The notes under the pieces: model-generated
Told to the model about the DNA's origin: nothing
Seen by the model: the letters and a program-made list of their open reading frames with translations, nothing else
Database searches by the model: none
Position numbers and translations under genes: made by a program
Shown here: positions 37,185 through 45,693 of the stretch, piece by piece
Layout of the letters: each line of letters starts with the position of its first letter
How positions within the stretch are numbered: the first letter of the stretch is position 1
Assembly (NCBI RefSeq): GCF_030067675.1
Contig: NZ_JASJEV010000015.1
Coordinates: 1 to 64,000 of the forward strand
Source of the DNA: Chelatococcus albus
GTDB taxonomy: Bacteria; Pseudomonadota; Alphaproteobacteria; Rhizobiales; Beijerinckiaceae
Direction of reading: 5' to 3'
Length of the DNA: 64,000 nt

Positions 37185-39364
37185 CAGCCCCGCATGTTGG
37201 CGACCAGGAGGGACCAGCGGCGATTGAAGCTCCAGCGGTCGACGCGCTGGGCCAGACGCCGCCAGGCGAGGCTCGCCGCGCCCGCCTCCTCGTCCGCGGC
37301 GACCATCTCGACTTCCGGCAGCCACAGCGACGGCGTGCCGGCGAGCTTGAGCTTGAGGCAGAGGTCGCGCCCCTTGTCGGCGGCGCCGAGATAGGAGCGG
37401 CTGAAGCCGCCCGCCGTCTCCACCGCCGCCCGCGGCACGACGCAGCAGGCCACCGATCCGGCCACGACCTCCGTCGGCTCGGCATCGCGCACGACATCGC
37501 GCGGATAGCCGATGAAGCGGTCCGTGAGGCGCCGCTCACCGCCCTCCGTCTCGAGCCAGGTGCCGGCGAAGCGGATGGAATTGTCCTCGAAGACGATGGT
37601 CGGGCTCACCAGCACCTTGCCGCCGCGGGCGCGGTAGGCGCGCTCCATGCGCGACAGCCAGCCCGCCCGGCGCGGCAGAACGCCGGCCGCGAGGAAGACG
37701 AGCGTCTCGGCCGTCGTCGCCCCGAGCGCGGCCTCGAAGGCGTCGCAGACGTCGGTGACGCCCTCGGCGACGACGAGGCGCACGCCAAGACCGTAGAAGC
37801 CCGCCAGCCGGCACACCTCGGCGGCAACCCGGTCGAATGCCTCGACGGGAGCCGAGACGATGATCGGCACGGCCCGTGTCTCCGGGTCGAGGGCGAGCAG
37901 CGACAGGGCGGCCGTCACCTCCTCGGCGTCGAGCCCGGCGGCGACGACCAGCGCCAGTGGCGCCTCCTCGTCGTCGAAACCGAAATCGCGGGTCTCCACG
38001 GTCCGTGGCGGCGGCTGGTCCACGGCCTGCATCATCGGTCCGATGTGCCGCTCGATGGCGAGCGCGGCCGTGGCGGTTCGCGGATCGAGCGCCGAGACGA
38101 GCCGCTCGATGACCCGGCGCGACAGGCCGCGCATGGCGGTGAGCGGATAGAAGGCGATCGTGTCGTCCTCGATCGTCAGCTCGAAATAGACCGGCGCCCC
38201 GTCGGCCGCGGACAGTCCGGGCACGAAGGCGAGGAAGCCGTGATCGTGGCGGGCCGGGTCGAGCCGGCCGGCAAACAGCGGATCGTTGAGGAAGGCGCTC
38301 GTCACGTCCGGGCGCGGCAGGCGTGTCCAGTTCTCCGTGACCGGCTGGGCGCCGGCGCCGGCCCTGAGCGCCATGCTGTCGACGAGGCCGTCGGGGTCGA
38401 GCATCCAGCCGCTGACGAGGATGCCGCCGCCGGGCACGTCGACCACCATGTCCATGCCGATGCGGATCGGCTTCTGCAGGGGGGAGACCGTATCGCGCCC
38501 GTCGAAACGCTCGCTCGCCCGGCGCAGGATGCGCAGGGTCTCGGTGCCGGCGTCGCCGCGCGGCAGCACGTCCCGGATGTGCGCGGGCACGTCCGTCGAG
38601 GCGAGCAGCACGCGCCGCTCGTAGATCTCAAGCGCCCGCCAGCCCTCCGCCCCGCGGAAGTAGAGGCGCTGCAGCTTTTCCGGATCGACAACTGTCTTGC
38701 CAGGCGAGAGGAGCCCGAAGAAGCCGTGGCCCCGTCCGCCGAGATCCTCGCGCGGCACGGTCGCCGCCGTGAACTCGCCGACGAGGAAGCCGTCATGCGC
38801 CACGAGGAGGCGCGTGGTATCCGCCGGCAGCTCCGTGGACCAGCCCTGGAGGAAGACCTCGCCGGTGTCGAGCGTGCCCATCACCTCGACGAAGCCGTCG
38901 TTGCGGGCCGCGGCCTGCAGCATGGTGAGGGCGGCGGCGAGGCGTTTCGGCCCGCTCTTGCCGGACATCAGGGCGTGGATAAGGCCGTCGGCGGCGTCCT
39001 TGAAGGCCTCGCCCGCATCGGTCGCCATCAGGTGCAGGAGCCCCTGCAGCGGCAGGGCGCGGCGCACCAGCGTGTAACGCGCCGGCCGGCCGCCGCGGCG
39101 CATGACGATGGAGCCGAGGCGCAGCCGGCCCGTGATCTGCAGCGGCACGGCGGCGACGAAGCCGATCGCGGCCTCGGCCGGCGCCTCCGCCCGGCGCCAG
39201 GTGACGACGGTCGCCTCCATGCACATGGCCGGATCGCCGTTGAGCAGCACCTGGAGGGCACCGGGCATGGCGTCCGCCACGCCCATGACGAGTACGAACT
39301 CCTCGCCGATGGGCGCGGCCAGGGCCGTCTCGCCGTCGACCGGCAGGTTCGGATGTTCGCTCAC
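37184..39364 (-). CDS. Degenerate GT-A glycosyltransferase-like protein with a GW-type beta domain
   Basis: 726 residues from a GTG at 39364 with GGGAG upstream. N-terminal region of unknown fold (1-300), a short beta module near 315-385 (ILVSGWMLDPDGLVD, then HGFLAFVPG), and a C-terminal GT-A-like domain (about 490-720). Compared with the paralogue at 42305, the stretch MVNSDVVPTAPGWLEAL corresponds here to FLAAGVLPRRAGWLSRM. The metal-binding Asp of the DxD-equivalent is therefore replaced, and activity is doubtful. The later VVAGSVACCVVPRAAVETAGG matches the acceptor helix of GT2 enzymes. It may be a scaffold or a regulatory pseudo-enzyme of the glycan machine. Confidence 0.72.
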   Translation of the reverse strand: MSEHPNLPVDGETALAAPIGEEFVLVMGVADAMPGALQVLLNGDPAMCMEATVVTWRRAEAPAEAAIGFVAAVPLQITGRLRLGSIVMRRGGRPARYTLVRRALPLQGLLHLMATDAGEAFKDAADGLIHALMSGKSGPKRLAAALTMLQAAARNDGFVEVMGTLDTGEVFLQGWSTELPADTTRLLVAHDGFLVGEFTAATVPREDLGGRGHGFFGLLSPGKTVVDPEKLQRLYFRGAEGWRALEIYERRVLLASTDVPAHIRDVLPRGDAGTETLRILRRASERFDGRDTVSPLQKPIRIGMDMVVDVPGGGILVSGWMLDPDGLVDSMALRAGAGAQPVTENWTRLPRPDVTSAFLNDPLFAGRLDPARHDHGFLAFVPGLSAADGAPVYFELTIEDDTIAFYPLTAMRGLSRRVIERLVSALDPRTATAALAIERHIGPMMQAVDQPPPRTVETRDFGFDDEEAPLALVVAAGLDAEEVTAALSLLALDPETRAVPIIVSAPVEAFDRVAAEVCRLAGFYGLGVRLVVAEGVTDVCDAFEAALGATTAETLVFLAAGVLPRRAGWLSRMERAYRARGGKVLVSPTIVFEDNSIRFAGTWLETEGGERRLTDRFIGYPRDVVRDAEPTEVVAGSVACCVVPRAAVETAGGFSRSYLGAADKGRDLCLKLKLAGTPSLWLPEVEMVAADEEAGAASLAWRRLAQRVDRWSFNRRWSLLVANMRG

Positions 39365-39437
39365 ACGCGCCTCTCCCGTCGCTGAATTGAAAAAACGGCC
39401 GTCGTCCGCCGATCCCTTGTGCGCCGAGCGCCGCCCA

Positions 39438-40196
39438 TCACAGCCCGCCCTTGCGCACGAGGAGGAGGGCGACAGCGGCAATGGCGGCGACGGCGGAGAT
39501 GGCCCCGAGCGCCGCGAGCAGGGTCACCGCCCGGCGCATGGGGCGGTCGGCGGCGGCGGCGAGATCGCGGATGCGCTCGTCGAAATCCGCGAGCGTCCTG
39601 TCGAAGCGCATCAGGAAGACCTCGACGTCGGACACGCGGCGCGAGAGCTCGTCCTGGTTGGCCCGCACCACCTCGAGGGCGGCACCGATGCCGTCCTCCG
39701 TGGACGACAGTTTCTCCACCTCCTCGGCGGTGGCGCGCAGGATCTCGGCGGCCTCGCGCTGGATGATCTGCGAGCGCCGCTGGGCGGCGATGAGCACATC
39801 GAGCTGGTCGAGGACGCGGGCAAGTGGCGCGCTGACGGCAGCCTCGGCGGCGCGCTCGTCCTGCGAGGGCACGCGCAGCATGACCTCCTGTCCCGTCGAG
39901 GGCGACACCGCGACGACCGAGAGCTGCTCCGTCTGCTGCATGGCGAAATCCGGCAGCTGCACCTCGAAGGCGTGGGCGCCATCGCCGATGCCGTTGCGGC
40001 GAAGGTCGATGCGCGGCCTGTCAGCGACGCCGGAGGCGACCATGCGGCCGCCGAGCAGCACGCGCACCTGCAGGCGCTCGTCGGGATGCGCGCGGTCCCA
40101 CACCCAGCCGAACAGGCGGGCGCCGTCGATGGCGTCCATCCGGCCGTGGATGTCCGCCGGGTCCGTCTTCTGGGTCTTCGCTTCGGCGAGGCTCAT
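39438..40196 (-). CDS. Membrane coiled-coil protein with an N-terminal GW-type domain
   Basis: 252 residues; no named family. N-terminal beta module at about 12-85 (GRMDAIDGARLFGWVWDR, RPRIDLRRNGIGDGAHAFEV) of the type found beside glycosyltransferases. A long helical, probably coiled-coil region follows at about 115-215 (many Leu, Glu, Arg heptads, e.g. ILRATAEEVEKLSS). There is one C-terminal membrane helix (about 222-247, TLLAALGAISAVAAIAAVAL) with a positively charged end. It looks tail-anchored with the GW domain in the cytoplasm. It could tether glycosyltransferases that carry the same module to the membrane; that is inference. Confidence 0.68.
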   Translation of the reverse strand: MSLAEAKTQKTDPADIHGRMDAIDGARLFGWVWDRAHPDERLQVRVLLGGRMVASGVADRPRIDLRRNGIGDGAHAFEVQLPDFAMQQTEQLSVVAVSPSTGQEVMLRVPSQDERAAEAAVSAPLARVLDQLDVLIAAQRRSQIIQREAAEILRATAEEVEKLSSTEDGIGAALEVVRANQDELSRRVSDVEVFLMRFDRTLADFDERIRDLAAAADRPMRRAVTLLAALGAISAVAAIAAVALLLVRKGGL

Positions 40197-40212
40197 GCGT
40201 CTTCCTCCCGGC

Positions 40213-41472
40213 TCAGGCGGCTGCGGCCATGCGGCCCAGGCGCCGGTAGAGGGCGAGGTGACGGTCGGCGACCGTCTCGATGTCCGGCGGCTCGACGATG
40301 CCTTCGACCAGGCGCTCCCACAGGCCCGGCGTCTCGGCGGCCTCGCGCATGGCCCGCGCCAGCGCCACCGGGTCGTCGGGGCGCACATGCAGGCCGTCGA
40401 TGCCGTGGCGCACCGCCTCGGCCATGCCGCCGATGCCGCTCGTGATCACCGGGCGGCGGTGGCGGAAGGCCTCCTGGATGACGAGCGGCGCGTTCTCCCA
40501 CCAGATCGAGGGCATGACGACCCAGTCGACCGCAGCCATCAGCGCCGGCAGCTCGTCGCGACCGTAGGGCCCGAGCCGCACGACCCGCGGCTCGGTGGCG
40601 GCGGCGAGCGCGTCGACCTCCTCGACGAAGCGCTCCGCCTGGAACGGCGTGCCGCCGTGCAGGCGCAGCTCGAAGCCGTCGAGTTCCTCTTCGATCAGCC
40701 GCTTCGCCGCCTTCAGAAGGACGGTGACCCCCTTCCACGGGTTGACGTTGCCGAAATAGCCGAAGACCGGCCGCCGCCCGTCAGGGGAGGAGCGGTGAGC
40801 GGCGGCCGGCACGGCAGGCCGACCGTTGGCGATCACGTCGATCGACCCGGCCGGCAGCCCCCAGGCGACGTACCGCTCCTTGAGGAAGCGGCTCGGCGCG
40901 ACGAAGGCGTCCACCTGCGCGAGGTGGGTCTTGAGGTGCTGCTCGCGCAGCAGGAAACGGTCGGCCGCTATGTCGGGAAAGCAGCCATGGCAACGATCGG
41001 GCGAGGCGCGGTCACACCGCTCGCGGCCCCTCGTGCGCATCATCAGGCCGTCGTGGGCGCAGATGGGATAGTAGTCGTGCAGCGTCAGGACGATCCGCGC
41101 CTCGGGCAGGACACGCCGGACGAGGGCGATGAACTCGACGCCGACGAGCAGAAGGTGGTGGATGTGCACCACGTCCGGCCGGAAGTCCTCGAGGAGGGCG
41201 GTCAGATCCGGCACGACGCCGTAGGTATCCACCTGGCTCATGTAGAAGCGGTCGAAATGCCCGCTCCACAGCACCACCTCGCCCGAGGCGCCCGTGACGG
41301 CCTGGAAGGCCGTGCCCGGCCGCGGCTCGCGGTGGATGCGGTTGGTGGCGGCAAGGAACAGCGTCTCGCCCCCCTCGCGCGCCGCGAGGCTGCGGAACAG
41401 GTCGTGGGCGAAGATCTCCGTGCCGCCGGGGTGGAAGTCCGGGTGGTTATGCGCAACGACGAGAACCCTCAA
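40213..41472 (-). CDS. GT4-family glycosyltransferase
   Basis: 419 residues starting at a TTG (41472) that overlaps the upstream TGA as TTGA. The protein begins directly with the first strand (RVLVVAHNHPDFHPGG), and no ATG or GTG lies nearby in a sensible place. GT-B fold: N-domain with DVVHIHHLLLVG, C-domain with FGYFGNVNPWKGVTVLL and MPSIWWENAPLVIQEAF. It is a clear paralogue of the GT4 gene at 35847, including the Cys cluster CDRASPDRCHGCFPD. Part of the minus-strand glycan operon. Confidence 0.88.
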   Translation of the reverse strand: MRVLVVAHNHPDFHPGGTEIFAHDLFRSLAAREGGETLFLAATNRIHREPRPGTAFQAVTGASGEVVLWSGHFDRFYMSQVDTYGVVPDLTALLEDFRPDVVHIHHLLLVGVEFIALVRRVLPEARIVLTLHDYYPICAHDGLMMRTRGRERCDRASPDRCHGCFPDIAADRFLLREQHLKTHLAQVDAFVAPSRFLKERYVAWGLPAGSIDVIANGRPAVPAAAHRSSPDGRRPVFGYFGNVNPWKGVTVLLKAAKRLIEEELDGFELRLHGGTPFQAERFVEEVDALAAATEPRVVRLGPYGRDELPALMAAVDWVVMPSIWWENAPLVIQEAFRHRRPVITSGIGGMAEAVRHGIDGLHVRPDDPVALARAMREAAETPGLWERLVEGIVEPPDIETVADRHLALYRRLGRMAAAA

Positions 41473-42308
41473 GGCGCACTCCCCGGCTTCGCCGCGACGA
41501 TCACGTCCTGGTAGTGGGCGCTGTCCGTGCCGCGCCAATGACCGAGCTCGACTTGGCGGATCACGAGCCCTGCCGCCTCAAGGGCGTCCTCCACCAGTCC
41601 GATATCGAAGCCGATGGCGGCGAGCGGCGCCTGCGGATCGCCGATCCACGTGCCGGGCGCCTCGCCGGGCAGGAACCGCGGGCGCGCCGTCTCCCGCGCC
41701 GGATCGCCGGGCGCGACGAGGAAGGCGGTGAGGAACAGCCGGCCGCCCGGCGCGAGGACGCGCGCGACCTCGCGGGCATAGGCGCCGATCTCGGCAAGCG
41801 GCAGATGCGTCGCCACCGACACCATCATGGCGAAGTCGAAACCCGCGTCCGGGAAGGGAAGGACCACCTCCTCCCCCGCCAGCTGGCCCTGCGGGTTGTA
41901 GAGGGGATGGGCCACGTCCACCCGGCAGAAGCGGAAATTGGGATAGACGGGCGTGATCGTCCGCGTGCACCAGGCGATGCCCTCGGCCACGGGATCGACG
42001 CCCTCGTAGGCGGCACCCTCGCCTTCGAGATACTGCGTCAGCGGCACGGCCATGCGGCCGATGCCGCAGCCGATGTCGAGCACGCGCTCGGTCGGCTTCA
42101 ACTCGCCGAGACGCACGAAATGCCCGAGGAATTCGGCCCCGATGGCGCGGTAGTCGCCATCGCCGACGAAGACGCTTTCGGGCGGCGGCGCGGGCAGGAA
42201 GCGGTTGCGCCCGATCGCCTGCATGAGCCACGCCAGCCGCACCTCCTCACCGGCGGAGAGAGGCGGCGTCGCGCGCGCGGGGATCTTGAGGGCGACCTGG
42301 ACATTCAT
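41469..42308 (-). CDS. SAM-dependent class I methyltransferase
   Basis: 279 residues. Rossmann-type methyltransferase: SAM motif I is VLDIGCGIGRMAVPL (about 76-90), followed by YEGVDPVAEG, the motif near FDFAMMVSVATHLPL, and VLAPGGRLFLTAFLV. Similar enzymes occur in glycan clusters and methylate sugars or a terminal group, capping chain growth. Both ends overlap neighbours (ATGA at 42308 with the GT2 gene, TTGA at 41469-41472 with the GT4 gene), so it is translationally coupled. The substrate is inferred from context only. Confidence 0.87.
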   Translation of the reverse strand: MNVQVALKIPARATPPLSAGEEVRLAWLMQAIGRNRFLPAPPPESVFVGDGDYRAIGAEFLGHFVRLGELKPTERVLDIGCGIGRMAVPLTQYLEGEGAAYEGVDPVAEGIAWCTRTITPVYPNFRFCRVDVAHPLYNPQGQLAGEEVVLPFPDAGFDFAMMVSVATHLPLAEIGAYAREVARVLAPGGRLFLTAFLVAPGDPARETARPRFLPGEAPGTWIGDPQAPLAAIGFDIGLVEDALEAAGLVIRQVELGHWRGTDSAHYQDVIVAAKPGSAP

Positions 42309-44614
42309 GCGTTGATGCTCCTGACGACCCGACGATGGCGTGGATCGATGTCTGCCGGTGCCTCGGCCTCGACGGCCGGCAACGTGTCGGCGGGGCGGCG
42401 CGGGCCGCCCAGGTGCATGATCGCGGCGATAAGGTCGTTCCAGCGCGCGGCGTGCAGGGCGCAGTTGTATTGCCAGGCGATGCCGCGCATGTAATCGGCG
42501 CTCTGCGCCATCGATTGACGTTCGAGGTGATAGAGCTCGACGTCCGGGACATAGAGAATCCGCAGATCCCGCTCGGTGATCTTGAGGCAGAGATCGCTAT
42601 CCTCGTAGTCGCCGATGACATAGTCCTCGTTGAAGCCGCCGACCTCCTCGTAGAGCGCGCGCGGCAGGATGAGGCAGGCGCCCGTCACCGCGGGCACCAG
42701 CCGCTCGACGCAGGCAGGCGCATAGTCACGCGGCATCCCCTTGTGGAAGTGATGGTTGAGCCAGCGGCCGCGGTGGTCGCGCGCGAAATACATGCCGGCG
42801 TGCTGCAGCGATCCGTCGGCGAAGAGGAGCTTCGGCCCGACGGCGCCGACCTGCTGCCGCCCGTCGAAGCGCGCAAGCAACGCCTCGAGCCAGCCGGGCG
42901 CCGTCGGGACGACGTCCGAATTGACCATGGCGAGCGCCGCACCGCGCGCCTCGGCGGCGCCCGTGTTGCAGGCGCGTGCGAATCCGCCGTTGCGCGCCAT
43001 CACGACGAGGGTCACCGGCAGCGCGTAGACGAGGTGGAGCCCCGTCAGCAGATGCTCGACGTCCTTCGCCTGTTCCGGCGAGTCGAGCACATAGATGAGC
43101 TCGGCATGTGTCCGCAGCCACGGGTCGGCGGCGAAGGCGCCGATCTGGAAGCGCAGGAAATCGAGCACCTTGTATAGCGGCACGACGATCGACACGAGGG
43201 GCCGCGCGAGGGGCTCGCCGATCCGCAGCACGACGGGCTCGCCCACCCGCGCGCGGGCCCGGGCATGGAGATCGGCCACCACCGGCGCGATGACATCGGC
43301 AAGCAGCTTCTCGTCGACGTGCTGTGGCGGCACGGCCCGCAGCGCGGCGGCGCGCGCCTCGACGGGATCGGCCGGCTGCGGCGGCGGTACGAGCGCGTGG
43401 AAGGCGCCCGACTTGAGGCGCAGGCGGAAGCGCGGCTGCAGCAGCGGCACGGCGGCGTCGAAGCCCGGCGCCAGCGCCGCGAACCCCGTGGCCCGCAGGC
43501 GCACGCCCTCCCCCGGCCCCTCGACATCGACGGGAAAGCGGTGCAGGGCCGCCGTGAGATCCGTGACGGAACCGTCGGCCGCCGGCGCCTCGATACCGGA
43601 GACGAGTTCCGCGGGATCGCGAAACCAGCCGGTGACCAGCGTACCGGCCCGGGTCGCGAGAGCCGTCGTGATCTCGGCCGAGGGCGCGGCGAGCCCGCCG
43701 GTGACCCGCTTCGGCTGGAGGGGCGCGCGCAGCTGCGCCTCAAGCGCCACCGCCCGGCCTGCCTCCGAGCGGCCCGCCAGATCGAGCAGGAGCTGTTCCC
43801 GCAGACCGGGCGCGGCGGCGGCCTGCTCGCGCAGCCAGCGCACCATCGACGGCAGCGGGCGCGGAGGCGCCGCCACGGCCCGCACGCTCAGGCCGTCGGG
43901 GCCGATGAAGACGACGAGAGGCGCGCGGCTGAAGGAAGCCGCGCGGTCGGCGACGAGATGGACGGCCCGCAACCCGTCCCTCCCCGCCGGGGCAAGATGC
44001 GGGCGCGCGGAGAGGCGCATGGGGCCGGCGTCGCCCAGGATATGGATCGCATCGATTCGACCGAAGCCGGAGGCGAGCGCCGTTTGCAGGAGGACGAGAT
44101 CCTCCGATGCCCGCGCCACGATTCCGGCCGGGCGAGGCTCGGGAGACAACGCATCGAGGACGCCGCGCAGGACAGCGGCGAAGATGCGGCAGCGCTGCAG
44201 CCGAAACAGCGAACTCCAGAGATTGAAGAGCGCGCAGACGAGCGCGATGCGCGCCGCCGGCTCCAGGCCGACCACGAGGGCCGCGGCATCGACGGCTGGC
44301 ACCTCCTGCGAGACGTCGAGGTCGATGGCGGCATCCACGCCCGGCGCGCCCGCCGACAACGCGATGCTGAGCGGCGCATGGCCCGGGCGGCGCAGCGCCC
44401 AGAGCAGGCGCGTTCCACCGTCGACGCGCGCCAGTCGCAGCGAGGCCGTCGGCGCGATCGAGACCCCGTCGGCGACCGACAGGGGCACGACGCCGTGCAC
44501 CGCATGGGGCACGTCCCAGGCGAGCAGGATCACCTCGCGACCGAGCAGATGGACGCGCGGCCGGCCGGCCTTGTCGGAAGCAAATGCCAATTCGGTGACC
44601 TCGAGCATCGCCAT
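42305..44614 (-). CDS. GT2-family glycosyltransferase with long N-terminal region
   Basis: 769 residues from the ATG at 44614; a TTG six codons earlier is possible. Residues 1-300 have no recognised domain. A GW-type beta module follows near 325-395 (LVTGWFRDPAELVSG, TGFAALAPGF). A complete GT2 domain occupies about 470-740 (RPLVSIVVPLYKVLDFLRFQ, ARNGGFARACNTGA, the metal-site MVNSDVVPTAPGWLEAL, and EEVGGFNEDYVIGDYEDSDLC). It is probably an active inverting transferase such as a rhamnosyl- or similar transferase. It follows the RTX gene by 57 bases on the same strand. Confidence 0.85.
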   Translation of the reverse strand: MAMLEVTELAFASDKAGRPRVHLLGREVILLAWDVPHAVHGVVPLSVADGVSIAPTASLRLARVDGGTRLLWALRRPGHAPLSIALSAGAPGVDAAIDLDVSQEVPAVDAAALVVGLEPAARIALVCALFNLWSSLFRLQRCRIFAAVLRGVLDALSPEPRPAGIVARASEDLVLLQTALASGFGRIDAIHILGDAGPMRLSARPHLAPAGRDGLRAVHLVADRAASFSRAPLVVFIGPDGLSVRAVAAPPRPLPSMVRWLREQAAAAPGLREQLLLDLAGRSEAGRAVALEAQLRAPLQPKRVTGGLAAPSAEITTALATRAGTLVTGWFRDPAELVSGIEAPAADGSVTDLTAALHRFPVDVEGPGEGVRLRATGFAALAPGFDAAVPLLQPRFRLRLKSGAFHALVPPPQPADPVEARAAALRAVPPQHVDEKLLADVIAPVVADLHARARARVGEPVVLRIGEPLARPLVSIVVPLYKVLDFLRFQIGAFAADPWLRTHAELIYVLDSPEQAKDVEHLLTGLHLVYALPVTLVVMARNGGFARACNTGAAEARGAALAMVNSDVVPTAPGWLEALLARFDGRQQVGAVGPKLLFADGSLQHAGMYFARDHRGRWLNHHFHKGMPRDYAPACVERLVPAVTGACLILPRALYEEVGGFNEDYVIGDYEDSDLCLKITERDLRILYVPDVELYHLERQSMAQSADYMRGIAWQYNCALHAARWNDLIAAIMHLGGPRRPADTLPAVEAEAPADIDPRHRRVVRSINA

Positions 44615-44671
44615 ACGCCGGTCCGGAGACAATGGGGGCGCCGCAGCACGAGGCCGCGGCGCCCTTCGCGA

Positions 44672-45412
44672 TCAGTGGACGGTGAAGTAGTCGCCAGGGT
44701 TGTGCTGCACGTCGTCGGCATTGGTATTGACGAGCGTGATCGTGTCGCCGTTGCCGAGATCGATGAGCGCGTTCGAGCCGACCTGTTGCACACGGCCGGC
44801 GAGATCGTCCGCCGACTGGATGCCGGTGCCGTTGATGTCCTTCGAGATCTGGAGGATGTCCTCGCCGACCTTGAAGTCGAGCACCACGTCGCTGCCGCCT
44901 CCGCCGGAGAAGACGAAGACGTCCCGGCCGCCGCCGCCGATGAGCACGTCATCGCCGGCGCCGCCCTGCAGGACGTCGTCGCCCGAGCCGCCGGTCAGCA
45001 GATCGTCGCCGGCACCACCCTGCAGCAGGTCGTCGCCCGACCCGCCATCCAGGACGTCGTCACCGGCGCCGCCCTGCAGAAGGTCGTTGCCGTTGCCGCC
45101 GCGCAGGTAGTCGCTCCCCTCGCCGCCCTGCAGCAGGTCGTTGCCGTTGCCGCCGAACAGGATGTCGTCGCCGGCACCGCCCTGGACGAAGTCGTTGCCG
45201 TTGCCGCCGAAGAGGAGGTCGCTGCCGCGTCCGCCGAAGAGCGTGTCTTCTCCCTCGCCGCCGAACAGACGGTCGTCGCCATCTTCACCGAAGAGGGCGT
45301 CGTTGCCACGCCCGCCGAAGATCAGATCGTCCCCGCCGCGGCCGAAGATCACGTCGGGGGACCTCGATCCGAACAGGGTATCGTCGAAGGCACCACCTTC
45401 GAGAGTCGCCAT
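44672..45412 (-). CDS. RTX (haemolysin-type calcium-binding repeat) protein, type I secretion substrate
   Basis: 246 residues from the ATG at 45412 (AGGAGA five bases upstream). No signal peptide. Residues 24-167 are 16 consecutive glycine- and aspartate-rich nonapeptides (GGAGDDVLQ, GGNGNDLLQ and the like) that fold into a calcium-binding parallel beta roll. The remaining C-terminus (SDVVLDFKVGEDILQIS, ending DDVQHNPGDYFTVH) resembles type I secretion signals. There is no enzymatic or adhesin domain, so the protein is essentially a beta roll. The PrtD-type exporter and HlyD protein encoded just upstream are the obvious secretion route, together with an outer-membrane TolC not in the window. 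Confidence 0.9.
   Translation of the reverse strand: MATLEGGAFDDTLFGSRSPDVIFGRGGDDLIFGGRGNDALFGEDGDDRLFGGEGEDTLFGGRGSDLLFGGNGNDFVQGGAGDDILFGGNGNDLLQGGEGSDYLRGGNGNDLLQGGAGDDVLDGGSGDDLLQGGAGDDLLTGGSGDDVLQGGAGDDVLIGGGGRDVFVFSGGGGSDVVLDFKVGEDILQISKDINGTGIQSADDLAGRVQQVGSNALIDLGNGDTITLVNTNADDVQHNPGDYFTVH
44912..45343 (-). repeat. 16 tandem 27-bp RTX-encoding repeats
   Basis: These DNA repeats encode residues 24-167 of the RTX protein, one nonapeptide per 27 bases. They are diverged from one another but include near-identical blocks (e.g. units encoding GGNGNDLLQ twice). Confidence 0.85.
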
Positions 45413-45516
45413 AGCTGTCTCCTTCGTTGCTCCGCCGGAGGAGCGGACACCCGCCCGATCGCACCGACTCGTCTCCAGTTGCAGTGTGCAGCGCACAACA
45501 GCATTCGACGCGACGC

Positions 45517-45545
45517 ACTATATGAGCCAAATCAGTTGATGTTAA
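45517..45545 (-). promoter_or_regulatory. Sigma-70-like promoter of the RTX-glycan operon
   Basis: On the minus strand TTAACA (45545-45540) and TATAGT (45522-45517) are spaced by exactly 17 bases; each box differs from consensus at one position. The predicted start near 45510 gives a leader of about 100 bases before the RTX ATG. Confidence 0.55.
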
Positions 45546-45652
45546 GTCTTAAAAAGCCAAATTCTGAGCACGCACAATGCAATTCCGCACAATAGTCATA
45601 TAATTTCCTTCTTAACCGAACCTATTCCAGAACTGTTTCGCGTATTAATTAT

Positions 45653-45665
45653 TTCGAAATTCGAA
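45653..45665. promoter_or_regulatory. Palindrome TTCGAAATTCGAA, copy 1
   Basis: A 13-bp palindrome about 110 bp upstream of the RTX promoter's -35 box, a position suited to an activator or a distant repressor site. An identical 13-mer lies 31 bp before the chosen marR start (49141-49153). In opposite orientation the two sites also share a flanking CC. Confidence 0.6.
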
Positions 45666-45693
45666 CCGTTTTCGCAGGCATTCTCTCGCATAA

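Noticed and set aside
44912-45343. CRISPR-like array
   Set aside because: The regularly spaced repeats are the 27-bp RTX codon repeats; there are no spacers, the reading frame is open throughout, and no cas gene is present.
44700-45539. Plus-strand open frames rich in Pro/Ser opposite the RTX gene
   Set aside because: They are the complement of the Gly/Asp RTX repeats; the RTX reading explains the sequence completely.
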